Source: Halarcobacter sp. (GTDB taxonomy: Bacteria; Campylobacterota; Campylobacteria; Campylobacterales; Arcobacteraceae). From it: 64,000 nucleotides of DNA. The notes beneath the pieces are model-generated. The model worked only from the letters and a program-made list of their open reading frames with translations, made no database searches and had not been told where the DNA came from. The stretch covers positions 124,001 through 188,000 of the forward strand of contig JAQYVX010000008.1 of assembly GCA_030145305.1 (NCBI GenBank). Reading direction: 5' to 3'. Below, piece by piece: positions 54,437 to 62,499 of the stretch. The translations under genes were made by a program, and so were the position numbers. The stretch's first letter is position 1. Each line of letters opens with the position of its first letter.

Positions 54437-55063
54437 TTACATAAATTCTTTTAAGATTGTACATTCTTTTGTAATTGAATTTACTTGTAATATAAATTCA
54501 AATCTATTAGAATATAGTTTTCCTTTTATCTCTACTGTGTATGGAATTTTAAAGGTGTCTTGTTCCCCCTTACAAGTATATTGAGTACCTTTACGAATAA
54601 TTGGCTTAATTTCTTGGTAGTTCTTATCTTCTTCAAAAGCTACTATACTTTGATCCTTGAAAGACAATATATCATCAGTTGATTTTTCTTCAAAAGTATC
54701 TTCGATTTTAGATTCAATTACTGTAGTATTTTTAGGTTTTTCTTCAACTAGATTCTCTATAACTATTTCTTCTTTAGGTTTTTCATCTAATTTACTACTA
54801 TCGCCATTACTACTACTTGTAAAAGAGATAAATAGCAATAAAAGTGTATTAAACAATAAAATTATTATTATAGCTATAAAAAATTTCTTATTACTTTCAT
54901 TGTTAAGACTATTAGAATTATTATTTTCTATTTTCTCTTCAATATTATTAATCTTTTGTGTTATTTGTTCTACTTTTTCATTTTCATTTAACATTATATT
55001 TCTATTTAATTCATGTAATTGAGTTAATAGATTTTTATATTTTTCTTCATCACTAAACATCAT
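54437..55063 (-). CDS. Bitopic membrane protein with coiled coil, unknown
   Basis: 208 residues: N-terminal cytoplasmic coiled coil (about 8-50), one membrane helix (61-81), a Ser/Glu/Lys-rich linker, and a periplasmic C-terminal domain of about 65 residues with a Cys pair (YTCKGEQ ... KECTIL) that could form a disulfide. Not a known family to me. It overlaps the M23 peptidase gene by 4 nt and is last in a leftward operon of envelope proteins. Confidence 0.7.
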   Translation of the reverse strand: MMFSDEEKYKNLLTQLHELNRNIMLNENEKVEQITQKINNIEEKIENNNSNSLNNESNKKFFIAIIIILLFNTLLLLFISFTSSSNGDSSKLDEKPKEEIVIENLVEEKPKNTTVIESKIEDTFEEKSTDDILSFKDQSIVAFEEDKNYQEIKPIIRKGTQYTCKGEQDTFKIPYTVEIKGKLYSNRFEFILQVNSITKECTILKEFM

Positions 55064-55881
55064 TTTCCTTGTGAATCATTTCTTCTTTCTTTAATTAACA
55101 AAATTAATTTTTCCCAATCTAAACTTAATCCCTTTGTAAAGATTGTATTAAACGTTTTTTTATTCCAATATACAAAATCTAAGGGTTCTACAAAATTTCC
55201 AGCAAATTTAACTTCATAATGTAAATGAGGTCCAGTACTTAATCCTGTATTTCCAGTTGTTCCAATTACTCTACCTTTTTGAATAACCTGCCCTTCTTTT
55301 ACATAAATATCATCCATGTGTGCATATAAAGTTTTAAAGCCATAATTGTGTACAAGTTTAATCATTTTGCCATATCCACCTGGATCAGTGGTTCTAGCTC
55401 TTACAACTATACCGTCAGCTGGCGAATAAATATTAGTTCCTATTTTTGCTTTAAAATCAACTCCTGCATGTAATCTTCTTCTTTTTGTAATAGGATGTAT
55501 TCTATATCCATATTTTGAAGTAATAAATGTTTCTTCAAGTGGTGAACCACTAGGAATAGAACTTAGTATAAATCTTTTATCTTTTTCAGTTAATTTTGTA
55601 TTTAAATAGACATTATCATTTTTTGAAAGATCTAATCCTATATTAAGTATTTTTTGTAAATCTATAAGTTGATCATTTAAAAGAGTTATCTCATTAAATC
55701 TATTGTTTAGTTGTATTTTATACAATTCATCTTTAGATGCTATTTTATCTTTTAAGGTAAAAATATAGAGATTTAAATAAACTATATACCCACCAAAGAT
55801 ACAAAATATAAATAAAAAGAAAAGAATATTTTTTTTATTTAATATTAAGATACTTATTTTTTGCAATTTATTATGTAACAT
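55060..55881 (-). CDS. Membrane-anchored M23 (LytM) peptidase
   Basis: 273 residues: N-terminal membrane helix (about 18-42), short coiled coil, then an intact M23 domain with zinc ligands H138 and D142 (HAGVDF) and H221 (HLHYE), plus catalytic H188 (AHMDD). It should cut peptidoglycan cross-bridges or stem peptides from the periplasmic face. Campylobacterota use several M23 enzymes for cell shape and for machines crossing the wall. Operon context suggests a local role in opening the wall for the neighbouring assembly. Confidence 0.9.
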   Translation of the reverse strand: MLHNKLQKISILILNKKNILFFLFIFCIFGGYIVYLNLYIFTLKDKIASKDELYKIQLNNRFNEITLLNDQLIDLQKILNIGLDLSKNDNVYLNTKLTEKDKRFILSSIPSGSPLEETFITSKYGYRIHPITKRRRLHAGVDFKAKIGTNIYSPADGIVVRARTTDPGGYGKMIKLVHNYGFKTLYAHMDDIYVKEGQVIQKGRVIGTTGNTGLSTGPHLHYEVKFAGNFVEPLDFVYWNKKTFNTIFTKGLSLDWEKLILLIKERRNDSQGK

Positions 55882-55900
55882 GTAATAGTGGATTTTTATA

Positions 55901-55932
55901 ATAAATATAGTGCAAAATCACACTATATTTAT
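55901..55932 (-). terminator. Hairpin inside the envelope operon
   Basis: ATAAATATAGTG (55901-55912) pairs perfectly with CACTATATTTAT (55921-55932) around an 8-nt loop, between the lipoprotein and M23 genes. No clear T-run follows, so it may attenuate or stabilise the upstream message. Confidence 0.5.
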
Positions 55933-55936
55933 AGGC

Positions 55937-56335
55937 TTATTTTTTTGTATGAGTTGCAAGATCGTCCATTGATACAAATAGATTTTTACCTGCAATCTTT
56001 CCATATCTCTCCCCTATTGTTGATTCATAAATATTTTCTATTTTAATTAAATTACCTTTAATATAGAAAGGTCTTACAAGTTTTTTTTCATTAATTAAAG
56101 AGTTATTATTTAATTTACCTTTGTAAGAAAAAACTTCTATACTCTTTGTAACGATACGATAATAAGTACCTGGGAAAACTCTTTGTTTTACAATCTTTTT
56201 TTCAACTGCAACTGGTTCTATTTCAATTGTTTCAACTTCAATTTCTTTTACTTGTTTTTCAGGTTGAGGATCTTTATTTACATTACATCCTGCAAGCATA
56301 AATATAGAGCATACTAATAAAATATATTTTCTCAT
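55937..56335 (-). CDS. Lipoprotein, unknown
   Basis: 132 residues with a lipoprotein signal peptide ending LAGC (lipidated Cys17). A Pro/Glu/Val-rich spacer follows, then a C-terminal beta-rich domain (about 52-120: GTYYRIVTKSIEVFSYKG, GNLIKIENIYES, ERYGKIAGKNLFVSMDDL) that looks SH3-like by pattern. It may link the inner-membrane proteins of the operon to the outer membrane or cell wall. AGGAAAC-type bases precede the ATG. Confidence 0.75.
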   Translation of the reverse strand: MRKYILLVCSIFMLAGCNVNKDPQPEKQVKEIEVETIEIEPVAVEKKIVKQRVFPGTYYRIVTKSIEVFSYKGKLNNNSLINEKKLVRPFYIKGNLIKIENIYESTIGERYGKIAGKNLFVSMDDLATHTKK

Positions 56336-56349
56336 TTGTTTCCTTTTTG

Positions 56350-57288
56350 CTATTTGATTAAATATCTTTTTCTAATATTTTTATTTATATCTTCAAATTT
56401 TATATAATATGGAGTAATTTTAAAGATTTTAAATCCAAATAAATTATCATTTTCAGAATATGAATTACCTTCAAAAAAAAGTTTGTTATCTTTAACTTGA
56501 AATTCATTTACGTAATTACTAATTTCATTAAGTGATTTAAGTTGTGGTGTTTCTATCTTATTCTTTTGCTTTTCTTCTAATGATGTTTCTATTTTATCTA
56601 ATGTATCTTCTGAATTTGAATTAATTTCTTCTGTTTTAATAACAGAAGGAGAAATAGGAGTTGAAGTAGGTATCTCTTCTTTTATTATATTTTCAGAAGT
56701 AGGAAGCACTATTTCCTCATTCTTTGCATCAATTGCAAGATTTGATTCCTCTATCTTTGTTTTATTCTCTTCAATTTTATTCTCTTCTATGATTTTTGTA
56801 TTTTCAACTTCTGAAATAGGAATTACTTTTTCTTCTTCTCCAGAATTTAAAAAGAAAAATATTGATATTATTATGATAAGAATTATTAAAGAAAATAAAA
56901 TATAAGTTTTATTACTCTTTGTTTTATTGATAATCTCTTGGCTTTTTTCAGATTTGTCTTTTATAATAGCATTTGTTTCGATATTCTGATTTTCTTCGTA
57001 GTTTTCATACTGAAAATTTAAATTTTCAGTATCAATTACTTTATCTTTTATATTTATAATCTCATTTATATCTAAGGAGTTATCATTTTCATCTAGTTCA
57101 CTAATTAGCTTACTAATTACTTTATTATCACTACTTATGTATTCATTTTTTTTTATTTGATTCAAAATATTTAGTAATTCTTCATCATGTTTAATTTCGT
57201 ACTTATTTAATAAATAGTTAGCAGATAAATCTCCAATTTCATCATCCAATATTTCTTTATAAATATTATTATAGTTTTCAAAATTCAA
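56350..57288 (-). CDS. Bitopic membrane protein with GspC/PilP-like periplasmic tail
   Basis: 312 residues: an acidic cytoplasmic N-terminal region (1-125), membrane helix 128-148, a long Glu/Ile/Pro/Ser-rich periplasmic linker (150-245), and a compact C-terminal domain (about 260-312). The tail LFFEGNSYSENDNLFGFKIF and KITPYYIKFEDINKNIRKRYLI has the beta pattern of the homology region found in GspC and PilP of secretion/pilus machines. The match is by pattern only. It is the first gene of the leftward operon, with a 155-nt divergent region shared with a ParA-like gene. Confidence 0.7.
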   Translation of the reverse strand: MNFENYNNIYKEILDDEIGDLSANYLLNKYEIKHDEELLNILNQIKKNEYISSDNKVISKLISELDENDNSLDINEIINIKDKVIDTENLNFQYENYEENQNIETNAIIKDKSEKSQEIINKTKSNKTYILFSLIILIIIISIFFFLNSGEEEKVIPISEVENTKIIEENKIEENKTKIEESNLAIDAKNEEIVLPTSENIIKEEIPTSTPISPSVIKTEEINSNSEDTLDKIETSLEEKQKNKIETPQLKSLNEISNYVNEFQVKDNKLFFEGNSYSENDNLFGFKIFKITPYYIKFEDINKNIRKRYLIK

Positions 57289-57443
57289 GTTTAAATGCCC
57301 TCTCAGTAGTCTTTCGTGGTTTTTAATAAATAATCGTTTGTATTATTACAGAATAATTATTAAAGTTAGTTTAAAATAACTTATGTATAATCATTCATTA
57401 ATAAATAATCGATAATCATATTATATAAATAAGCAGGTAAATT
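57289..57443. promoter_or_regulatory. Divergent region with exact 14-nt direct repeat
   Basis: TTAATAAATAATCG occurs at 57323-57336 and 57398-57411, exactly 75 bp apart, one copy near each divergent start. GATAATCAT follows the second copy. These could be operator sites or DNA-binding sites linked to the ParA-like protein. Confidence 0.5.
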
Positions 57444-58124
57444 ATGGACATTTTTAAACTTAATAAGTTGTTGTTAAACTCACTTGAAGGTAAGTTTATA
57501 ATATTTGGTGCAGGATATAAAGGAGGGATTGGGAAATCTGTATTATCTTTAGGTTTAGCAAAAGAATTTAACATTCCATATATTACGAATGACCAAGGCT
57601 CGGCTATTTCTGGGAATGTTAATTTTTATGACAATACATATTTAACATATGATTTTAAATCCGATGAAAAACTGAAAGAAGCTAAGGTAGTTATAATAGA
57701 TTTAGCTGGTTGTTTTGTATTAGATAAAACAATTTTACGGTTAATAAAAAAATCAAATTTAATAATATTGCCTACTGGTGAAAATCCTTATCTTGATCAT
57801 ACTGGATGTTTAATAACTGCAAGCAATTTATTTGAATTGAATAATAATCTTTTATTTGTAACAACAGGGGTAGAAGAAGATAAATTGAAAGATACAATCT
57901 TTTCATTTAATAGAGTAAAAAGTAAATATCCTGACTTCGAAAAACTTAAAGTTTTTGGATTATCAAAATGCAATGAAATAATTCATGATTCAATAGCAAA
58001 AAAGAGAAGTTATATCCGAACATATTTATCACTTGATGAAGAAAAAAAAGCTAAATATAAACCTTTTATTAAAGATTGGTCAAAAATAATTAAAGAAATT
58101 AATAACAGAATAGAAACTTTCTAA
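57444..58124 (+). CDS. ParA/MinD-like ATPase
   Basis: 226 residues with the deviant Walker A KGGIGKS (residues 26-32), which includes the signature Lys of the ParA/MinD class, and Walker B VVIIDLAG. A few segments follow the ParA fold (SNLIILPTGENPYLDHTG, LLFVTTGVEEDKL). It is shorter than chromosomal ParA, has no ParB next to it and no membrane-targeting helix typical of MinD. Orphan ParA proteins often place a large complex at a cell position; here the divergent envelope operon is the obvious candidate cargo (inference). Confidence 0.8.
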   Translation: MDIFKLNKLLLNSLEGKFIIFGAGYKGGIGKSVLSLGLAKEFNIPYITNDQGSAISGNVNFYDNTYLTYDFKSDEKLKEAKVVIIDLAGCFVLDKTILRLIKKSNLIILPTGENPYLDHTGCLITASNLFELNNNLLFVTTGVEEDKLKDTIFSFNRVKSKYPDFEKLKVFGLSKCNEIIHDSIAKKRSYIRTYLSLDEEKKAKYKPFIKDWSKIIKEINNRIETF

Positions 58125-58148
58125 AATTTATTTTAGAAAGTTTCTATT
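58109..58148. terminator. Bidirectional terminator, 19-bp stem
   Basis: 58109-58127 pairs perfectly with 58130-58148 around a TT loop; the left arm includes the parA-like stop codon. It separates the converging ParA-like and KAP genes. Confidence 0.85.
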
Positions 58149-58156
58149 GTTGCTAT

Positions 58157-60265
58157 TTATTTCTTAGTTCTTACACAAAAAAATCCAATATCATAGTACT
58201 GAAAACTAGGGTTATTATAAAATGTCATTTTGTTATTTGATACTTTAAAGTATGAAGAATCAGAAAAATTCCAAGAGCCACCTTTTAAATAATTATATTC
58301 ATTCTTTTCCAAAGTAGAGGTCCAAGACCAAACATTTCCAACCATATCACTTATCCCAAATTTTGAATTTCCTTGAGGAAAGGCACCTATCTCTGAGGTT
58401 TTATGTAATTGGTTTGAAGAATTATTGCAATAATTCTTATTCCAAGTATTCCCCCATGGAAATGACCTTTCTTCCTCCCCTGCTTTGGCAACATAATCCC
58501 ATTGTTCTTTTGTTGGTATATCATAAGTATATGTATCATCAAGACTAGTTAAATAGTTACAAAATGCTTTTGCTTCATAATATGTAACGTATACTACTGG
58601 TTGTAAGTCTTTATTAAAATTCTCTTTTAAAAGGTTTTGTTTATATTTTTTCTTGTAATAATTTTTTTCTTTTTCTACCATGACTTCGTATTTCTCATCT
58701 AATGAATTTATTTTGTGATTCATTAACCATATTTTTGATGCAATTTCAAGCCAATATTTTGTTTCAAGATAACCATTTGAATTAACAAATTCATTAAACC
58801 ATTTATTTGTAACAACATATTTACTCATCTCAAAATTTTGATTTGGAATTTTTATAAATTCTTTTTCATTTACATCTTTATCTTCGATTAGTACGATTGT
58901 ATCTTCAAAATCTGTTTTATATATTGGTATTTTATTTTCAGAAGATTCTTCAAGAATATTTGAATGTAAGAACTCAAAGGTTTCTACTCTTAGTTTTCTA
59001 TGTTCTAACCAAAACTTGCCCTGCTCTGTGCTAAAAATCATTCTTAAAGCATCATAATCATTTTCTAAAACTTTTAATAATTCTTCTTTTTGTGTTTTAT
59101 TTATATTTAAATAAAAGCTTGAATCTTCTCTTATATAAGTTTCATGTTGAATTGTCTTAATAAGATATTTAACTACGGAATCATTTTTAACTAATATTTG
59201 ATAAATATCATTATAAAGTTCTTCAAGGGTTGTTGAAACTGCAAATAATGAATATATAGTATTTATATCTAAATTTGTGTTTGGGTTTATTTTCATAAAA
59301 ATTTTTGAGCTAACTTTTATGCGATTTATTAATCTTATAATAAATCTAGGTGTGATATTGTCTAATGATGATATTGAAAGGATAACATTTTTAATAGAAT
59401 CTTCTAATATATCACTAGTATTTGTTTTTGAATAAATATTATCAATTAAATTAGAAATCTTTCCATTATTTGTTGGGATATAAAAAGGTAATTGCACCAT
59501 CTTATCTAGATATACTTTTCCTGTTTCTTCATTAGACTCTGAATATTTACTTTTTCGTCTATTTTCTAAAAAATCTTCAATAGTATCTCTATTAGCTGCA
59601 ATTACAAAAGAAAGACCTTTTAAATCAAGTATCAAATTGATACTTTCAAGTAATTTTACAGCATTTTTTGCTAAGCATTTATCTAAGTCATCGATGAATA
59701 TTATAATTTTAAAATTTTCTTCATTTAAAATTTTTTCAAGACCTTTTAAAAGTTCAAAAATCTGGAAAAAAGTACTTTGATTTAAGAGTTGTTTTTCAAG
59801 ATTTTCGTCTATTGTATTTTCATTGTTATTATCTATCTTAAATGCATCCACTTGAATTTTTATATTTGCAACAGCATACTTCAAGTATTTAATATAATCT
59901 AAAATATTAAGTACAATATCTTCTTCAAAAATACTTCTATTTTTTTGAATACCTCTTTCTATAGCACTACACAAATCTAATAATGGATGTTCATCATTTT
60001 CAAACTTCCAGGCATTGAAAAATACACTTATAATTTTTTCGTCACTTTTTTTTGTTAATACAATTTGTTTTTTAATAAACTTCATTAATGAAGTTTTACC
60101 TTTTCCTGAATCTGCAAAAATACCAACAGTAAAAGGTGTTGGTGTTTTTAATATTGCTTCTGCTATTACTTCTGAATAAGTATTGAAATCTAAACTATCA
60201 TGTTCAAAATCAATAATAGCTTCATCTGCAATAAGATTTAGGTCTAAGTTAATACTTGTTGACAT
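58157..60265 (-). CDS. KAP P-loop NTPase fused to an FGE/SUMF1-like domain
   Basis: 702 residues. Residues about 1-360 are a KAP-family NTPase: Walker A ADSGKGKTS (51-59, with Ala at the first Gly position) and Walker B IIIFIDDLDKC followed by the KAP block VKLLESINLIL, ANRDTIEDFL and VYLDKMVQLPF. The usual KAP membrane insert is not evident. Residues about 475-702 match an FGE-sulfatase (SUMF1/EgtB/PvdO) fold: YVVTNKWFNEFVNS, PVVYVTYYEAKAFCNYL, IPTKEQWDYVAKAG, FPWGN, GISDMVGNVWSWT, YLKGGSWNF and a final IGFFCVR. The catalytic Cys pair of true formylglycine enzymes is not seen, so it may bind ligands rather than oxidise Cys. Confidence 0.85.
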   Translation of the reverse strand: MSTSINLDLNLIADEAIIDFEHDSLDFNTYSEVIAEAILKTPTPFTVGIFADSGKGKTSLMKFIKKQIVLTKKSDEKIISVFFNAWKFENDEHPLLDLCSAIERGIQKNRSIFEEDIVLNILDYIKYLKYAVANIKIQVDAFKIDNNNENTIDENLEKQLLNQSTFFQIFELLKGLEKILNEENFKIIIFIDDLDKCLAKNAVKLLESINLILDLKGLSFVIAANRDTIEDFLENRRKSKYSESNEETGKVYLDKMVQLPFYIPTNNGKISNLIDNIYSKTNTSDILEDSIKNVILSISSLDNITPRFIIRLINRIKVSSKIFMKINPNTNLDINTIYSLFAVSTTLEELYNDIYQILVKNDSVVKYLIKTIQHETYIREDSSFYLNINKTQKEELLKVLENDYDALRMIFSTEQGKFWLEHRKLRVETFEFLHSNILEESSENKIPIYKTDFEDTIVLIEDKDVNEKEFIKIPNQNFEMSKYVVTNKWFNEFVNSNGYLETKYWLEIASKIWLMNHKINSLDEKYEVMVEKEKNYYKKKYKQNLLKENFNKDLQPVVYVTYYEAKAFCNYLTSLDDTYTYDIPTKEQWDYVAKAGEEERSFPWGNTWNKNYCNNSSNQLHKTSEIGAFPQGNSKFGISDMVGNVWSWTSTLEKNEYNYLKGGSWNFSDSSYFKVSNNKMTFYNNPSFQYYDIGFFCVRTKK

Positions 60266-60395
60266 TATAACTACCTTTGTTATGATAAATTAGTAAATAA
60301 TATCAAATAGTTTATTAAAATATTATTTATTTTTTATAAATAAGTAGATTATTTTATAAAAGAATAAATAAATAAGGAAAGGTAGTTGGTCTTTT
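60266..60395 (-). promoter_or_regulatory. Leader of the KAP-FGE gene with SD-pairing inverted repeat
   Basis: AACTACCTTT (60269-60278) and AAAGGTAGTT (60378-60387) are perfect 10-bp inverted copies. In the leftward transcript the 3' copy supplies the AAAGG ribosome site of the KAP gene, so the 5' copy could mask it. Between them is another 10-bp stem (60294-60303 with 60320-60329). Confidence 0.4.
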
Positions 60396-60518
60396 TTAAT
60401 TTGATGTAAAAATATCACCTGTTATTCCATAAACAACTCTTTTTCCATAAAAGTTAGATTTGGATTTATTTTCCATTGAAGGTTTATTTACAAAAATAAA
60501 CAAGTTCTGATTCTTCAT
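60396..60518 (-). CDS. 40-residue ORF overlapping the end of the lipase gene
   Basis: A frame of 40 codons from ATG 60518, overlapping the last 35 nt of the DUF2235 gene in another frame. The product (starting MKNQNLFIFVNKPS, ending YGITGDIFTSN) has normal-looking composition. It may be a small gene, or the true tail of the lipase displaced by a frameshift. AGGTGG about 8-13 nt upstream is a weak ribosome site. Confidence 0.3.
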   Translation of the reverse strand: MKNQNLFIFVNKPSMENKSKSNFYGKRVVYGITGDIFTSN

Positions 60519-62499
60519 TGTATCCACCACCTACATCGGCATGAGCTCCAGGAATAATAAACTCTTCTAAGTTTCCTTTATCATTTGTATGATGGTGATT
60601 ATTATAGTTTGTTCCAAAAATAGAGTAGGCATCAAAGTTATAACGATATTCATCCTCAGCCATGATATGTACAACATGTCCAAGTTTTTTATCATTTTTA
60701 TCTTTTGAGAAATCTATGTTTAAATCTTCATAGTCATTTGACTGTTTAGCTCCATAGTGTGTAACAGTGTCATAGATACCTACAAATCTAAAAGAGATAG
60801 ATTCTATGTTTATTTGTTCTTTTTTATAGTATGGATTTTCAACGATTTCTTGAGTTTGACCTTTTTTTATAGTGATTTGTTTTTTATCTACTCTTAGAGG
60901 ATTAAAATATACTTTATTTCCAATTCTAGTATATAGTCCATTTTCTTTTTCAAAGAAAACTGAGAAAATATCTTTTTTATTTTTTGTATCTAAAGTGTAT
61001 TTTCTTTTATTTTCTTCTTTTGTTATTTCAAAATTATCGATAATAGAACAAACAAAATGCCTAGCACTAGCAGCACCTCTTGAAAAACCAAAAGTATCAA
61101 GTACTAACTCCTCTATATTAAAAATAGAAGCAGTTCGTAGTTGTTTTGCCATTTTGGTACAAGTATAGACTATATGGGCTTTTACTCCTGTATCTCCTAC
61201 TCCTAAACCTAATCCTACAATTGAATCCGAATCGTAGTTTTCCTTTTCAAAGACATCACTAGTTCCTGAACCACTAGCATATACTTTAAATCTAGTTACA
61301 GGAGGTACATCTGTTTTTGTTTTTAAATCATCACCATTGTAAAGTTTGTAAAGTCTGTTTATATTTGTTTTACCATTTGTGAAACTTCCCTCTCCTTCAT
61401 CATTAGGTAAAATCTTTTTATATAAAAATTTGTTTTGTTCAGAGTCGGAACCTAAAGTGTCTTTTTCTTCATTTTTTACATCTACTAAATAATCAAAGAC
61501 TTTGTCTGCATGGTCTGAAATTTTTGCTTGCCACCAAAAAACTGAATCATCATACTCTTTTGTTTCATTTGATTTTTTATCAAAATATCTAATATTACTT
61601 GACAATATCTGTTTTTGAAGCATTTTCATGATGACTTGATTTTTCTTTGGGTCTGGTTCTGCTGCTATGTATTCTTGGATTGTTTTATAGTCTTTGTCTT
61701 CAGGTTTTTGTTTAGGTGGATCTTCTTTCTTACTAATAATATAATCACAAGGCTTTTCCAAAAACTTCTTATAATTTCTATAAAAGTCTATATTGTACAT
61801 ATTGTTTTTTGTACCATCAAAGAAGACTCCATACTCTACTTTTACTTCTGGCATATATGAAGCTTGAATTCTATTTTCATAAGGTGTAGCTTTTAGTTCT
61901 TCATTTGAGCCTTTTTTATAGTTATATACATAAGGCATAGAGACTATGATATAAGAACTATTTTCTTCTTTTGAGATATTTGATTTGTTTTTATCTTCTT
62001 CTTTATCTAAAACTTTTTGAGAACTTTGTTTTGTGTAGTCTAAGGTAGAAGTTGTTTTTTCTTTTGAATTTATTTTATTTTTTTGCGATAGTTCATTATT
62101 ATAAGCATAGGTATATTTTTTATCTTTTAAAACTGTACCATAGGATTTTGAACCATATAAAGAGGCTGATTGAGTTTTAACTAATTTTTTTTCTATTTCT
62201 ATTTCATTTGAGCCTTTTAGATTTGAAAAGACTAACAATTGATTATTTGGGTTAGCTTCTTTTTTTACAGCTTTTAATAAATATGAAGAGTACTTATTTA
62301 AAACATTTTCTAATATTATTTGTTTATTAGTTTCATCTGCAGATAAATCTTTAGTCTCTTTTTTATTTATAATTATAAAGGCCCACCTAGTACGGTTTGT
62401 ATCGGCACAAGGTTTGCCCTCTTTTGTAAGAAACTCTGCTAGGTGTAAAGCATTATTTCCTTGAAAATATACTGCGCCTATTTTACAATCATTGCTCAC
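60484..62499 (-). CDS. DUF2235 / Tle1-type phospholipase-like effector
   Basis: 671 residues from GTG 62499 (AGGAG 6 nt upstream). The first 220 residues are Lys/Asn/Ser-rich and specific. From about residue 225 the DUF2235 alpha/beta-hydrolase motifs appear in order: YGVFFDGTKNNM, nucleophile Ser in LDTFGFSRGAA, an Asp in VGIYDTVTHYG and His in IPGAHADVGGGY. Tle1 relatives are type VI secretion lipases that attack membranes of rival cells. It stops only 10 residues after GGGY, short for the family. It overlaps a Sel1-repeat lipoprotein gene, like many effector-immunity pairs. No VgrG or T6SS structural gene lies in the window. Confidence 0.82.
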   Translation of the reverse strand: MSNDCKIGAVYFQGNNALHLAEFLTKEGKPCADTNRTRWAFIIINKKETKDLSADETNKQIILENVLNKYSSYLLKAVKKEANPNNQLLVFSNLKGSNEIEIEKKLVKTQSASLYGSKSYGTVLKDKKYTYAYNNELSQKNKINSKEKTTSTLDYTKQSSQKVLDKEEDKNKSNISKEENSSYIIVSMPYVYNYKKGSNEELKATPYENRIQASYMPEVKVEYGVFFDGTKNNMYNIDFYRNYKKFLEKPCDYIISKKEDPPKQKPEDKDYKTIQEYIAAEPDPKKNQVIMKMLQKQILSSNIRYFDKKSNETKEYDDSVFWWQAKISDHADKVFDYLVDVKNEEKDTLGSDSEQNKFLYKKILPNDEGEGSFTNGKTNINRLYKLYNGDDLKTKTDVPPVTRFKVYASGSGTSDVFEKENYDSDSIVGLGLGVGDTGVKAHIVYTCTKMAKQLRTASIFNIEELVLDTFGFSRGAASARHFVCSIIDNFEITKEENKRKYTLDTKNKKDIFSVFFEKENGLYTRIGNKVYFNPLRVDKKQITIKKGQTQEIVENPYYKKEQINIESISFRFVGIYDTVTHYGAKQSNDYEDLNIDFSKDKNDKKLGHVVHIMAEDEYRYNFDAYSIFGTNYNNHHHTNDKGNLEEFIIPGAHADVGGGYNEESELVYFCK

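Noticed and set aside
54657-55022. 121-codon rightward ORF opposite the 208-residue membrane protein
   Set aside because: Product is a Ser/Leu/Ile string complementary to Glu/Asn/Lys-rich coding; the leftward frame has better context and operon spacing.
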